From assembly GCA_004762125.1 (NCBI GenBank), contig SIHQ01000031.1:1-44032 (forward strand): 44,032 bases of DNA. Reading direction: 5' to 3'. This document shows positions 24,241 to 32,437 of the stretch, piece by piece; position 1 is the first letter of the stretch; each line of letters opens with the position of its first letter. Below the pieces are notes generated by a model. That model had not been told where the DNA came from and made no database searches. It saw nothing but the letters and a program-made list of their open reading frames with translations. The DNA is from Oceanospirillales bacterium (lineage in GTDB: Bacteria > Pseudomonadota > Gammaproteobacteria > Pseudomonadales > Endozoicomonadaceae). The position numbers and the translations under genes are program-made.

Positions 24241-25734
24241 TTATCGGATGGGGTAATTCGGGTAATCCTGACTAAAAGCATCTACGGCCCTTGATATGGC
24301 TTGCTCTTTTCTATCAGGTAATTCATTTATTATTTTGTGGAAGTCTTCGAGGCTGATTAGCTCAGTTTTGAAAAATGGATGCTCCAATGATTCGATAACA
24401 CTGAGGCGCTGATCCGGATCACTGTTGGTCAGTTTGTTCACTAGGTCACAGAACAATTCGATCTTTTCCATTGTTGAGTGATCATCTTTTAGAGCCTTTT
24501 GAGAAGCTGAAAGTTGCTCTTCTGAAATGAGTGCTGGAATCGTGGATGGTTTTTCAGGCAAGGGGGTGTCTTTAAAGTGGCCGCCGGCTTTTATGAAGGC
24601 ATCAATATGTGCTTTTTCTCTGCTGTCAGGCTTCTTGTCAGAACTTTCCGGAAAACAAGAAGTAAAGATCTTGTTCAATAAGATGCCTAGAGCATAACTA
24701 TCGAGTTTTTCAGTGATTTTTGACTCCTGACCCAATGTTTTTTCTAGCAGAGCCTCTGGAGCAACATAAAGTTCATGACCAATAGAAGTGACTGTTCCCT
24801 CCTCAGAAGCTAGGCCCAAATCAATCAGTTTTAAAGAGTGCTCGGGGTTGTGACTGGATGTGGCACCAGGTGATGGGGGAGGAGAGTGGAGCATCAGGTT
24901 ATCTGGTTTTAAGTCACAATGAACCAGGCCTTGTTTGTGCATATGGGCGACAGCGTCACAGGCTTGAAATGCCAGTTTCTGGTTACATCCCCAATACTCT
25001 TTGGGAGAAGTAACTCTATTTTCATTGTTCGAATTACCTGCTGATGTTGAGTGATAGGTCTGTGCGAGTGTAAGTACGACCTTATGAAGTGGTAAACCAT
25101 TAACTTCCTCCATAATCAGTCCCAGACGGCCTTCTACAGAAAACTCTCCGAAACACTGAACAATATTAGGATGAGTCCCTATGTGTTGGTGCGCGAGTAG
25201 TTCTTTTTCATGATTGGAAGAATTAAGCGAATCCAGGCTGCTCGTAGTACTAGAACTTGATAGTGCTGATGAGCTTGATGTGGATGTTATTGAATGAAAG
25301 GGGACTGAAACGGACTTCTTTTCCTCTTTGGAAGCTTTATTCAGTTCATCCTCAATCCAGCCTTCTATTTGACCATCATCTTCATCCTCAACAGGTGCAA
25401 CCGTTTTGAATGCGAGACCAGAGTTCTCGCCGTTAGAGGAAGCCAGAGAGTGAACCATTGAAAAACTGCCGGAGCCTAATATTGTCGAAATCTGGAGTGT
25501 GTCAGGGTCTGCGGGAAGTGTCGGAAAACGGCTAACTTTACGAGAGCCAATAGAGCTACCCAACCCCGAATCGTTACTGGATGAACTGTCACCCAAGTTT
25601 TTACCGAGAAAAGAGCTGCATTCATCTGGTGTACTAACAGCTCGCCCTTGGCTATCAGCTGGTGGATCTTTAGGGCTGATTTGACCAAGGTCTTCGATTG
25701 GTTTGATTGGCTGTATTGGAGGAATGCGGTCCAT
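24241..25734 (-). CDS. eukaryotic-type Ser/Thr protein kinase, effector-like
   Basis: The 497-residue protein has a disordered Ser-rich N-terminus (1-80, with DSGLGS at 55-60) and a full kinase domain (82-455). It has the Gly loop LGSGSFSMVH (86-95), Lys K110 (AFKTV), a long acidic and Ser-rich insert (114-173), alpha-C Glu E176 or E178, the hinge IMEEVNG, HCDLKPDN (272-279, catalytic D274), DLG in place of DFG (305-307), APE (325-327), DSYALG (345-350) and the late Arg R443. All catalytic residues are present, so it should be active. It lacks the membrane helix and PASTA repeats of bacterial Pkn kinases. Together with the poly-Ser insert and disordered start, this suggests a secreted effector acting in host cells, which is inference. 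No clear ribosome site precedes the ATG. Confidence 0.88.
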   Translation of the reverse strand: MDRIPPIQPIKPIEDLGQISPKDPPADSQGRAVSTPDECSSFLGKNLGDSSSSNDSGLGSSIGSRKVSRFPTLPADPDTLQISTILGSGSFSMVHSLASSNGENSGLAFKTVAPVEDEDDGQIEGWIEDELNKASKEEKKSVSVPFHSITSTSSSSALSSSSTTSSLDSLNSSNHEKELLAHQHIGTHPNIVQCFGEFSVEGRLGLIMEEVNGLPLHKVVLTLAQTYHSTSAGNSNNENRVTSPKEYWGCNQKLAFQACDAVAHMHKQGLVHCDLKPDNLMLHSPPPSPGATSSHNPEHSLKLIDLGLASEEGTVTSIGHELYVAPEALLEKTLGQESKITEKLDSYALGILLNKIFTSCFPESSDKKPDSREKAHIDAFIKAGGHFKDTPLPEKPSTIPALISEEQLSASQKALKDDHSTMEKIELFCDLVNKLTNSDPDQRLSVIESLEHPFFKTELISLEDFHKIINELPDRKEQAISRAVDAFSQDYPNYPIR

Positions 25735-25824
25735 TGCATACGGTCATTTTGATTGCTTGATCTCAGTATAGATAATATAAAAATTGATTGTCCAAATAAA
25801 AAAATTGGAATCAGAGCGTTACAA

Positions 25825-25992
25825 TTACTTAATTTCTACTTCCGGAATTATATCAAGACTGGATTCAGTTTCTAACTTAGCTCGGTCAGCTTTACTAACG
25901 TATCTGGGTTTATTCTTGTCTGGAGATAATTTAGCCTTAGCTTTTTTGGCTTTACTTTTCAGGATCTGGTTGCCTTTTTTACGACGATTCAT
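25825..25992 (-). CDS. DUF2986 family small basic protein
   Basis: A 55-residue, strongly basic protein beginning MNRRKKGNQILKSKAKKAKA and containing KPRYVSKADRAKLE, which is the DUF2986 pattern found in marine gammaproteobacteria. The function is unknown; the charge suggests binding to RNA or the ribosome. The start is set at 25992, because family members begin at MNRRKK; an in-frame start at 26070 would add an unrelated 26 residues. It stands alone next to an IS607-type element. Confidence 0.75.
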   Translation of the reverse strand: MNRRKKGNQILKSKAKKAKAKLSPDKNKPRYVSKADRAKLETESSLDIIPEVEIK

Positions 25993-26210
25993 GCTGAGTA
26001 GCTCTGTGAATAAACGTTTGCATGGTATCAGTTTGGAGAATAGAACCAAATTCGTATTTTCTGACCTCAAGCTTGGTGGTTATGCTGTGGTGATCCATTG
26101 TGATGAAAATAATGAGGGTAGAGAGCAGTAGGTCTGATTTCTGACCAAACCTACTCATTTACCTGCTGTTTGTTGATATATTGATGGTTTTAGCTGTAAA
26201 AATAATAACA

Positions 26211-26543
26211 ATGAAACAGTTTTTAAGTGTCGGGGAGGCCGCAGCCATGCTGGGTGTCGCCGTTTCTACTCTACGTCGATGGCACTCTTCCAAGAAATCA
26301 GTTCCTCAGTGTCGATCTGTCGGTGGTCATCGTCGATACAGTGTCTCTCAAGTGCTGGCCATTACTCATCCTGACCAAATAAAGCAGAACAGAATTAATG
26401 TGGGTTACGCTCGGGTATCCTCGCATGACCAGAAAAAAGATCTGGAAACCCAAAAACAAAGACTGTCTGATTACGGAGAGAGGTTTGATACTTTTGAGGT
26501 AATAGACGATCTGGGTAGCGGATTAAACTACCGAAGGAAGTAG
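26211..26543 (+). pseudogene. tnpA: IS607 serine recombinase (TnpA), 3'-truncated
   Basis: Starting at ATG 26211, 110 codons give a MerR-like helix-turn-helix (VGEAAAMLGVAVSTLRRWH) and the start of the serine recombinase catalytic domain (NVGYARVSSHDQKKDLETQ, with the nucleophilic Ser). The reading then stops at TAG-TGA after LGSGLNYRRK. Full enzymes have about 190-210 residues, so the rest of the catalytic domain is gone. The remaining tnpB piece continues in the same frame directly after the two stops, suggesting a single deletion removed the junction between the genes. Confidence 0.85.
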
Positions 26544-26546
26544 TGA

Positions 26547-27167
26547 TTTTGGAAGCGAAAGAAAGGTCAGTGGTATATTCACGTTACGGTGCGACTGCCC
26601 GAACAGGAAAGGGTGTCTGACAGTAGACTGGGCGCAATCGGTGTTGATATAAATGCCGACCATCTGGCCATTTCTGAAACGGATGGTGCCGGAAATCTCC
26701 TGAATTACTGGACAGAAAAGCTCCCACTGAGAAACAAAACAACCGATCAGCGCCTTGCTGTTATTGGCGATGCCGTGAAAGAAGTTGTTTCGATAGCCGA
26801 AGCGGCAAGGAACTGCGCCAAACGGGGGCTGGAGTGCATTACAATTAATCCAGCGTACTCCTCGCAGATTGGGGCGGTAAAATACAAAGAGAAATACGGT
26901 TTATCCACGCATCACGTTGCAGCATTGGTGATAGCACGAAGAGGCTTAGGCTTCTGGGATAGGCCTTTAAGAAATGACTACCAGACTAAAGATAGGGTTG
27001 TGGTATCCCATCCGGCACCTGTAAGGAAAACCGGATCGGCAATGCTTTACTACCGTGAATTTTTTAGTTGGAAAAGACGACTCTTGCGAGAGATCGGCAC
27101 TGGTATGCGCTTTGGGGAGGCTGTCGCTCTGACAGCTGGAACGCAAAGGCGAAGCTTAGCTTCCTAG
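26547..27167 (+). pseudogene. tnpB: TnpB (RNA-guided nuclease) remnant
   Basis: Reading continues in frame as a TnpB fragment: KRKKGQWYIHVTVRLP, then the RuvC-I strand LGAIGVDINADHLAISE with its catalytic Asp. After AVKEVVSIAEAARNC the sequence jumps to GLECITINPAYSSQIGAVKY and VAALVIARRGLGF, the late part of the family. The segment that should hold the RuvC-II Glu and most of the core helical region is missing, as is the whole N-terminal lobe. A product from ATG 26589 would have 192 residues and no nuclease activity. Confidence 0.85.
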
Positions 27168-27240
27168 TCCGATGGAGGGCGCTACGTCGTCCTCCTCGAA
27201 CCCTTTACTGTGGGGTTGAACTGGCAAATGAGTAGGTTTG
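27168..27240 (+). other. IS607 right-end region, possible omega-RNA scaffold relic
   Basis: The 3' end of tnpB elements normally encodes the guide RNA scaffold that stops at the element's right end. Here GGAGG (27173-27177) and CCTCC (27190-27194) can form a stem, followed by the 15-bp terminal motif. Bases after 27240 would be in the guide position. With tnpB broken, the RNA could only work with a TnpB supplied in trans. This is inference from family layout. Confidence 0.3.
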
Positions 27241-27343
27241 CGTAGGTTCATAAAAGCGGTTCAGTAGTTTGTTTGAATCCCTGATTTATGTATGCAGTAC
27301 CGAGAAACAGTAGCTAACTTTCAATATAAAAACAGTGTCGTTT

Positions 27344-27787
27344 TTAATCGTCCTTACTGTAATGTTGCTGGTTTAGCCAAGCGTAACCGGTTTGGAAAGC
27401 TCCATCCTGAAATTTTTTCAGACCAACCTCACGAACATCAGTCATTAGTGGGTTCTTTTTCAGTTGCTCTTTTATCTCCTGGGCGGAAAGAATATCTACC
27501 TTGAGAGAATCAATCAGCTGTATAGCTGCTTCCATTTTAAAGCCTACGGCACTGCCAGCAAACTTGCCTTTCTGCAAACGTCCCCGAATAACGACATTCT
27601 CGATCTTGTAATCTTCCAGCAGTTTGGCAATAGTGAACTGAAATTTGCGTACTTTTTCTTGATCGGAATCTTGCTGAAGAGGGATACGAGTCTGGCGGCA
27701 GTCGTGAACACTGAACAGACCGTCTTCCATGGAAAGGAGGCAAAGCATGGCTTCGCTGCCCTGAATATCAATGCTGCAGATTTTCAT
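27344..27787 (-). CDS. DUF3010 family protein
   Basis: The 147-residue protein matches the DUF3010 family found in Vibrio, Shewanella and Pseudomonas relatives. It has the MKICSIDIQGSEAMLCLLS start, KFQFTIAKLLEDYKIENVVI, and KGKFAGSAVGFKMEAAIQLI. The alternation of strands and the early conserved Asp hint at an RNase H-like fold, but this is only a guess. The function is unknown. The gene is complete and lies between the IS607 relic and the tRNA genes. Confidence 0.8.
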   Translation of the reverse strand: MKICSIDIQGSEAMLCLLSMEDGLFSVHDCRQTRIPLQQDSDQEKVRKFQFTIAKLLEDYKIENVVIRGRLQKGKFAGSAVGFKMEAAIQLIDSLKVDILSAQEIKEQLKKNPLMTDVREVGLKKFQDGAFQTGYAWLNQQHYSKDD

Positions 27788-27886
27788 AGTGAGGCATTCT
27801 ATTAGTAAATCTTGCCAGTATAACGCTTTCGACCTGTGTTGCCTCTATGTACGTGCCTCGCTGCCTATGTGATAAAAAAAGGTAAC

Positions 27887-27922
27887 AAAAAAAGCCCCGG
27901 AGCATTTCTGCTTCGGGGCTTT
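27887..27922 (-). terminator. terminator of the tRNA-Phe transcript
   Basis: On the minus strand AAAGCCCCGAAGCA pairs with TGCTCCGGGGCTTT (one G-T pair) around a 4-nt loop and is followed by a T-rich tail. It lies just after the 3' end of the second tRNA. Confidence 0.88.
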
Positions 27923-27929
27923 CTGTATA

Positions 27930-28005
27930 TGGTGCCTAGAGACGGAATCGAACCATCGACACGCGGATTTTCAATCCGCTGCTCTACCGACTGAGCTATC
28001 CAGGC
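27930..28005 (-). tRNA. tRNA-Phe (GAA), copy nearer the terminator
   Basis: A 76-nt cloverleaf read on the minus strand. The acceptor arm GCCTGGA pairs with TCTAGGC (one G-T pair), with D-arm GCTC...GAGC, anticodon arm GCGGATT-GAA-AATCCGC, T-arm TGGTTCGATTCC and an encoded CCA end. The anticodon GAA reads UUC/UUU. The sequence is identical to the copy at 28042-28117. Confidence 0.97.
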
Positions 28006-28041
28006 TAAATTTGTGGCACGCTTATGTGAACTTGTAAAAGA

Positions 28042-28117
28042 TGGTGCCTAGAGACGGAATCGAACCATCGACACGCGGATTTTCAATCCGCTGCTCTACC
28101 GACTGAGCTATCCAGGC
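28042..28117 (-). tRNA. tRNA-Phe (GAA), promoter-proximal copy
   Basis: It is the same 76-nt sequence as the downstream copy, with encoded CCA and anticodon GAA. The two are 36 bases apart and share one promoter and one terminator, so they form a tandem tRNA transcript. Confidence 0.97.
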
Positions 28118-28156
28118 ATTTCACATATTCTCGTACAAGAACTTGGTGCGAGGCGT

Positions 28157-28185
28157 ATTAAACGTATTTCGACGGAAGGAGTCAA
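28157..28185 (-). promoter_or_regulatory. sigma-70 promoter of the tRNA-Phe pair
   Basis: On the minus strand TTGACT (28185-28180) and TTTAAT (28162-28157) are spaced by exactly 17 bases. They are followed by a GC-rich ACGCCTCGC stretch like the discriminator of stringently controlled stable-RNA promoters. Transcription would begin around 28150, some 30 bases before the first tRNA. Confidence 0.65.
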
Positions 28186-28291
28186 GTCAGGTTAACCCCT
28201 TTTATGCTTAAAATTCAGTTCTATAGTACTGAACATAAAACGGATTAACCTATATTGAGCGTAATTCAGCCAGTAATTGCTGAAGTGCGGT

Positions 28292-28510
28292 CTATTGGAA
28301 GACGACGTAGTCTGCCTGTTCTTCCAAAGCGCCCATTTCCAGAATTTCTTCGATAGGAGCCTTGCCCTTCTCTTCCTTGAAGGCCAGGTAGGCTTTGGTA
28401 TCTACAACAAGATCACCGTTTTCCTCCTGAATAATAACGGAGTTGTCGGTGACAGCAGAAAGGATCTGCTTCTTTTTATTGTTGGAGATAGCTATATCTT
28501 TGATGTTCAT
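28292..28510 (-). CDS. small acidic protein, unknown
   Basis: The 72-residue acidic protein starts MNIKDIAISNNKKKQILSAV and ends EQADYVVFQ. It has no signal peptide, membrane segment or recognised domain. It follows yggX on the same strand after 88 bases and a hairpin. The ribosome site is weak. Coding is supported by regular codon use and an uninterrupted frame, not by recognised homology. Confidence 0.5.
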   Translation of the reverse strand: MNIKDIAISNNKKKQILSAVTDNSVIIQEENGDLVVDTKAYLAFKEEKGKAPIEEILEMGALEEQADYVVFQ

Positions 28511-28555
28511 TCAGCGTCAATTGTTAGAAGTGTGAGTACTGATTATATGCATGAT

Positions 28556-28579
28556 AGGGAGTTCATAGAAGAACTCCCT
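28556..28579 (-). terminator. hairpin downstream of yggX
   Basis: AGGGAGTTC and GAACTCCCT form a perfect 9-bp stem with a 6-nt loop, 20 bases past the yggX stop. There is no U-tract, so it may only attenuate or stabilise the mRNA end. Confidence 0.5.
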
Positions 28580-28598
28580 TGAAGCTTTTGAAAAGAGA

Positions 28599-28865
28599 TT
28601 ACTCTTCGACGTGACCTTCAGCCTTGTCAAACGCCTCTCCGGCAAAGTATTTGTCCATTTGGTCAGTCAGATATTTGCGTGTATCCGGATCAAGCAGGTT
28701 CAGATGTTTTTCATTGATCAGGCGGGTTTGATGAGCTTGCCACTCTGACCAGACTTCCTGGGATACATTTTCATAAACCCACTTACCTTTAGGGCCTGGC
28801 AGTGGAGGTACAACCAGACCTTCAGCTTCTTTTTTCAATTTTACACATTGCACGGTACGGGCCAT
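28599..28865 (-). CDS. yggX: Fe(2+)-trafficking protein YggX
   Basis: The 88-residue protein matches YggX: MARTVQCVKLKKEAEGL with the single conserved Cys, PPLPGPKGKWVYENVSQEVW, WQAHQTRLINEKHLNLLDP and YLTDQMDKYFAGE. YggX supports iron-sulfur cluster repair and oxidative resistance and is under SoxRS control in enterics. In many gammaproteobacteria it lies directly after mutY; here mutY is almost 4 kb away with four genes' worth of sequence between. The start has GAGG upstream. Confidence 0.96.
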   Translation of the reverse strand: MARTVQCVKLKKEAEGLVVPPLPGPKGKWVYENVSQEVWSEWQAHQTRLINEKHLNLLDPDTRKYLTDQMDKYFAGEAFDKAEGHVEE

Positions 28866-29017
28866 TACTGCCTCTTGCTTTTGGTACTGTCTGAAACGAC
28901 AAGTATACCCGCTTTTAATGAATCAGAAGAAAATTACAGTTGATTTACTAACAGAACAGGAAAAATCTCTAAATTGAAATATGCTGAGTCAAACAATTTT
29001 GTACTTACGGGCTATAC

Positions 29018-29893
29018 ATGAAAGTCTTCAGGTTCTTCTTAGCACCCTTGCTCTTGTTTTCTTTGAAAGCTTTTTGTTTTCCTGTAGAAACTGAGACTGA
29101 CCTTGTAAAGGAGTTTGGTGCAAGTTTTATTGATGCCAGTGAAGTGCCTTGGCAAGGATATCGAGACAGTAATCAGGCGTTGGCTATAAAAAGCACCGTT
29201 GAATTGGCTGACTCAGAAACACAGGTCTTCATTGAACTTAAGTCTCAATTTGAAGTCCTGGCTGGTAGTGTGAGAAAGGTCGTCAGTCGGAGCGGAGAGA
29301 GTGTTCTGCTTGATACATCTGTTTTGTCTGGTTCGTTTGTGACAGAAGTCAAAACTGAAATTATTGATCATTCAACAGACCCTAAAAAACAAATAACAAT
29401 CAGTTTTCAAGAGTCCAATGGCAGTACTATCGACCTGATAGTGACGGCAAGCAATGAAAAACCGCCTTTCATTATTCTTACTGAAGATCAAAACATTCTG
29501 GCTTCGCACTGGGACAATGACCCAGTCAATTTGATGGAGATAATGCCATTAAGGTCAGCAAGATCAGTATCAACAACATCACAACCTGATGATCGGGAAA
29601 AAAGTCCAATCGGGCTGTATGTACTCGCATACAGTGTATCGATTATTGTTGGGGAGATAGCATGGGTATTCAGTGCATTGAATTATTCTATCCATGACAA
29701 AGACAAAAACAAATTTGCAGTAGCTTACGGATTTCGTGTTGCATCTTTGGCCCTTGCTTTTCCTTTCACACTTCTCCAAGAGGTCGTAGGTCAAGCATTG
29801 TTTTATTGCATGGAGACCAAGTTTGGAGGACTTGAACTATTGCATCTTCTTACTGAAGGCTCAGCTTATCCAGATTTTTCAAATGACAATTAA
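29018..29893 (+). CDS. exported membrane-associated protein, unknown
   Basis: The 291-residue protein begins with a signal peptide (MKVFRFFLAPLLLFSLKAFC). It has a soluble, strand-rich region (25-195) and two hydrophobic segments near the C-terminus, at about 205-225 and 240-258, divided by a charged HDKDKNK loop. No known domain is recognised. It may be anchored in the inner membrane by its C-terminal hairpin with a periplasmic domain. It is the only plus-strand gene between yggX and mutY and interrupts their usual linkage, so it may be a lineage-specific insertion. Confidence 0.6.
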   Translation: MKVFRFFLAPLLLFSLKAFCFPVETETDLVKEFGASFIDASEVPWQGYRDSNQALAIKSTVELADSETQVFIELKSQFEVLAGSVRKVVSRSGESVLLDTSVLSGSFVTEVKTEIIDHSTDPKKQITISFQESNGSTIDLIVTASNEKPPFIILTEDQNILASHWDNDPVNLMEIMPLRSARSVSTTSQPDDREKSPIGLYVLAYSVSIIVGEIAWVFSALNYSIHDKDKNKFAVAYGFRVASLALAFPFTLLQEVVGQALFYCMETKFGGLELLHLLTEGSAYPDFSNDN

Positions 29894-29903
29894 ATACGAT
29901 TAG

Positions 29904-31385
29904 TCAGCTTGAACAGCTAACCTCCAGCGCTTTGCCCCACTCTGGAGGCTGTTTGGCGTAATATTCCAAGTCAGGGTGCTTTTCATAAGGTGATTGAAGC
30001 ACCGTCATCAATTGCTCGATGGTGTTGTAGTCACCTTTTTCAGCTTGTTCAATCGCTTGCTGTGCTAGGTAGTTACGAAGAATGTATTTGGGATTAACCT
30101 GTTTCATTTGATCAGAACGTTCTTTATCGCCAATGAGATTTCGTTTCAAGCGATCGTCGTATATTTTTAGCCATTCACTCAATGGGTCCGGTTCTGGAAA
30201 CAGTGCGAACAGTAATTCGTTTGTTTGAGCTGGAACATAGTCTGACAAATGTCTGAAGAATAGGGTGTAATCACAGTGAGTGTCATGGAGGACTTGCAGA
30301 AGCTTTTGTACCAGTTCTCCGTCTTCCTCTTCTTCAGTGGTCAGCCCCAGTTTTTCAGCCATCAGTTGTTTGTAAGTGTCAGAGTAAAACTGTGGATAAG
30401 CGTCCAGTGAAGGCTGCATCTCTTTTACATCAAGCAGTGGCAAAAGAGCTTGAGCTAGCCTTGCTGCGTTCCAGTACCCCATTTCTGGTTGCTGGCTGAA
30501 AGCATAACGGCCACTGTGATCTGAATGGTTGCAGATAAAGTGCCAATCAAAGTCGTCCTGAAAACCGTATGGCCCAAAATCAAAAGTGTCGCCCAGAATG
30601 CTCATGTTATCGGTGTTCATAACGCCATGGGCAAAACCGGCTGCCTGCCATTTGGCAATCATCAAGGCTGTTTTCTCAATGACTTGTTTGAAGAATAGGC
30701 TGTACTTGTTCTCTAACTCTGCCAAATCTGGAAAGTGTTGCTCAATGGTATGGTCAGCCAGGATTTTGAGTTCATCGTGCTGTTTCGTGTAGTAAAAATA
30801 TTCAAAGTGACCAAACCGGATATGAGTTTTTGCCAATCGCAGCAGAGTTGAGCCTTTTTCCACTGTTTCTCGATAAACCGATGTATTACTGGTGACAATG
30901 CAGAGCGCGCGGGAGGTTGGAATTCCCAGATGATGCAGCGCTTCGGAAGCAAGGTATTCACGGATACAGGAACGTAGGACTGCTCTACCGTCGCCAGAAC
31001 GGGAATAGGGTGTATGACCCGCTCCTTTCAAGTGCAGATCCCATTTTTCACCTTTACTGTTTTTGACTTCCCCTAGCAACAGTCCGCGGCCATCACCCAG
31101 TTGAGGGCTATAACCGCCAAATTGATGGCCAGAATAGACCATTGCCAAAGGGTCAAACGATTCAAGACTCTGCTGACCGGAACAGACCTGTGTCAGTTGT
31201 TCTTTGAGAGCGTCGGAAACATCCAGATCAAGAAGTTCAGCTGCAGATTCGCTGACAGTGACCAAGCGAGGGTTCTGCAAAGGGGTTGCTTTCAGGCGGG
31301 TATAAAAGGTTTCTGGTAGCTGACCAAACGAGTTTTCATACTTAAGATCAACAAGGTCAGTGAATTTTCTTTTGTTGGTTTTGAT
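29904..31385 (-). CDS. selO: SelO/YdiU protein AMPylase (pseudokinase fold), no canonical start codon
   Basis: The protein matches SelO to the last residue (family ending EVSCSS, Cys at the usual Sec/Cys site). Motifs include YSGHQFGGY, LGDGRGLLLGE, LKGAGHTPYSRSGDGRAVLR, IREYLASEALHHLGIPTSRA and FAHGVMNTDNMSILG. SelO transfers AMP to Ser, Thr or Tyr of redox proteins. Homology continues 35 codons upstream of the first usable start (TTG 31280): YENSFGQLPETFYTRLKATP is a family N-terminus. No ATG, GTG or TTG lies in frame between the upstream stop and there. ATC at 31383-31385, with AGGTGG four bases before it, sits where the Met would be (then KTNKRKF). Either ATC is the start, or an ATG was lost and a shorter, damaged protein is made from TTG. 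Confidence 0.85.
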   Translation of the reverse strand: MKTNKRKFTDLVDLKYENSFGQLPETFYTRLKATPLQNPRLVTVSESAAELLDLDVSDALKEQLTQVCSGQQSLESFDPLAMVYSGHQFGGYSPQLGDGRGLLLGEVKNSKGEKWDLHLKGAGHTPYSRSGDGRAVLRSCIREYLASEALHHLGIPTSRALCIVTSNTSVYRETVEKGSTLLRLAKTHIRFGHFEYFYYTKQHDELKILADHTIEQHFPDLAELENKYSLFFKQVIEKTALMIAKWQAAGFAHGVMNTDNMSILGDTFDFGPYGFQDDFDWHFICNHSDHSGRYAFSQQPEMGYWNAARLAQALLPLLDVKEMQPSLDAYPQFYSDTYKQLMAEKLGLTTEEEEDGELVQKLLQVLHDTHCDYTLFFRHLSDYVPAQTNELLFALFPEPDPLSEWLKIYDDRLKRNLIGDKERSDQMKQVNPKYILRNYLAQQAIEQAEKGDYNTIEQLMTVLQSPYEKHPDLEYYAKQPPEWGKALEVSCSS

Positions 31386-31543
31386 AACGCCACCTGATCA
31401 AGCAATTTCATTGAAATAATACTTGAGTATTTTACTATGAAATTGCCGGGTAGCGTTATAACACTATAAAAATAGACTTATTTTTTTTATATGATGTAGC
31501 CCAATTTTCTTACTCGTAGTCGCAATGTGATCATGAACACGGC

Positions 31544-32437
31544 TTAACGATTTGATAGCTCTTCAAGTTGCTTGTCTTTTGCTTCCCAGAGTTGGTTGAC
31601 CCAAATCTGAAAGTCCTTTCTGAACTGTTCATCCTGTTGATAGTTTCGCCCTGAAAAATCATTCGGGATGTTTGATTGCTCAATACGAATAGTGATCTTA
31701 CGAGTACGGCCACAAAGCAGATCCCAGAAGCCAATTTGATCATCGTGATAACAAATAGTGATATTCAGCAGGGTTCTGACCTGTTCACCCAAAGCAGTCA
31801 GAACATAGCTGATACCACCGGCTCTGGGTTTAAGAAGATGCTGATAAGGAGATTTCTGTTTTTGTTGTTTGGCTTCTGTAAACCGGGTTCCCTCGAGATA
31901 GTTCACGATAGATACAGGCATGGTTTTGAATTTTTCGCAGGCTTTCAGAGTACTTTCAAGGTCCTTTCCCTGTTTTTCTGGGTGCTTCTTTAAATACTCT
32001 TTTGAATATCGTTTCATAAACGGGAAATCCAAAGCCCACCAACAGAGGCCGATCACAGGCACATAGATCAGTTCCTGTTTCAGAAAGAACTTCATGAAGG
32101 GAATGCGACGGTTGAGCAAGTACTGCATCAGTAAAATGTCAGTCCAGCTCTGATGGTTGGCGGTCACAAGGTAATAGCCATCATGCTTAAGGTTCTCCAG
32201 ACCACTCACATCCAGCTTGAGATTAAGCAGGGTTTTCATCCACAGGGAATTAACGCTGATCCAGAACTCAGCGGAACGGACAGCCAGTTTTCCCATGAGT
32301 GCGCGCCAAGCAGGTAAGGGAATCAGCAGCTTCAGCAATGCAAAGGAAAGTAGGGGAATACTGATCAATAGCGTATTCGCTATCAACAAAAGAGCTGAGG
32401 TCAGGCCTCGGGTGTTTTCCAGAAAAGATTTAAGCAT
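31544..32437 (-). CDS. 1-acylglycerol-3-phosphate acyltransferase, YihG-like
   Basis: The 297-residue membrane-bound acyltransferase has an N-terminal hydrophobic helix (about 14-40), the catalytic HX4D motif NHQSWTD (residues about 94-100), the FLKQEL and PVIGLCWWALDFPFMKR segments, and the YLEGTR substrate motif. The order and length match E. coli YihG, a cardiolipin/phosphatidylglycerol-type acyltransferase. It acts at the inner membrane in lysophospholipid acylation. Gene complete; neighbours on both sides share its strand but are more than 150 bases away. Confidence 0.87.
   Translation of the reverse strand: MLKSFLENTRGLTSALLLIANTLLISIPLLSFALLKLLIPLPAWRALMGKLAVRSAEFWISVNSLWMKTLLNLKLDVSGLENLKHDGYYLVTANHQSWTDILLMQYLLNRRIPFMKFFLKQELIYVPVIGLCWWALDFPFMKRYSKEYLKKHPEKQGKDLESTLKACEKFKTMPVSIVNYLEGTRFTEAKQQKQKSPYQHLLKPRAGGISYVLTALGEQVRTLLNITICYHDDQIGFWDLLCGRTRKITIRIEQSNIPNDFSGRNYQQDEQFRKDFQIWVNQLWEAKDKQLEELSNR

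Larger units (their letters stand above)
26114..27240 (+). mobile_element. IS607-family element, internally deleted copy 1
   Basis: The element starts around 26114, where identity with copy 2 (from 43487) begins. It ends near 27240, where AAATGAGTAGGTTTG (27226-27240) is the perfect 15-bp inverted copy of CAAACCTACTCATTT at 26146-26160. It holds the 5' part of a serine recombinase gene and the 3' part of a tnpB gene. Roughly half of the coding length expected for a full IS607 is missing, so it cannot move by itself. Exact ends are approximate because IS607 leaves no target duplication. Confidence 0.75.

Noticed and set aside
24241-25734. Pseudokinase
   Set aside because: DLG and HCD are variants, but the Lys, catalytic Asp, Asn and metal Asp are all present.
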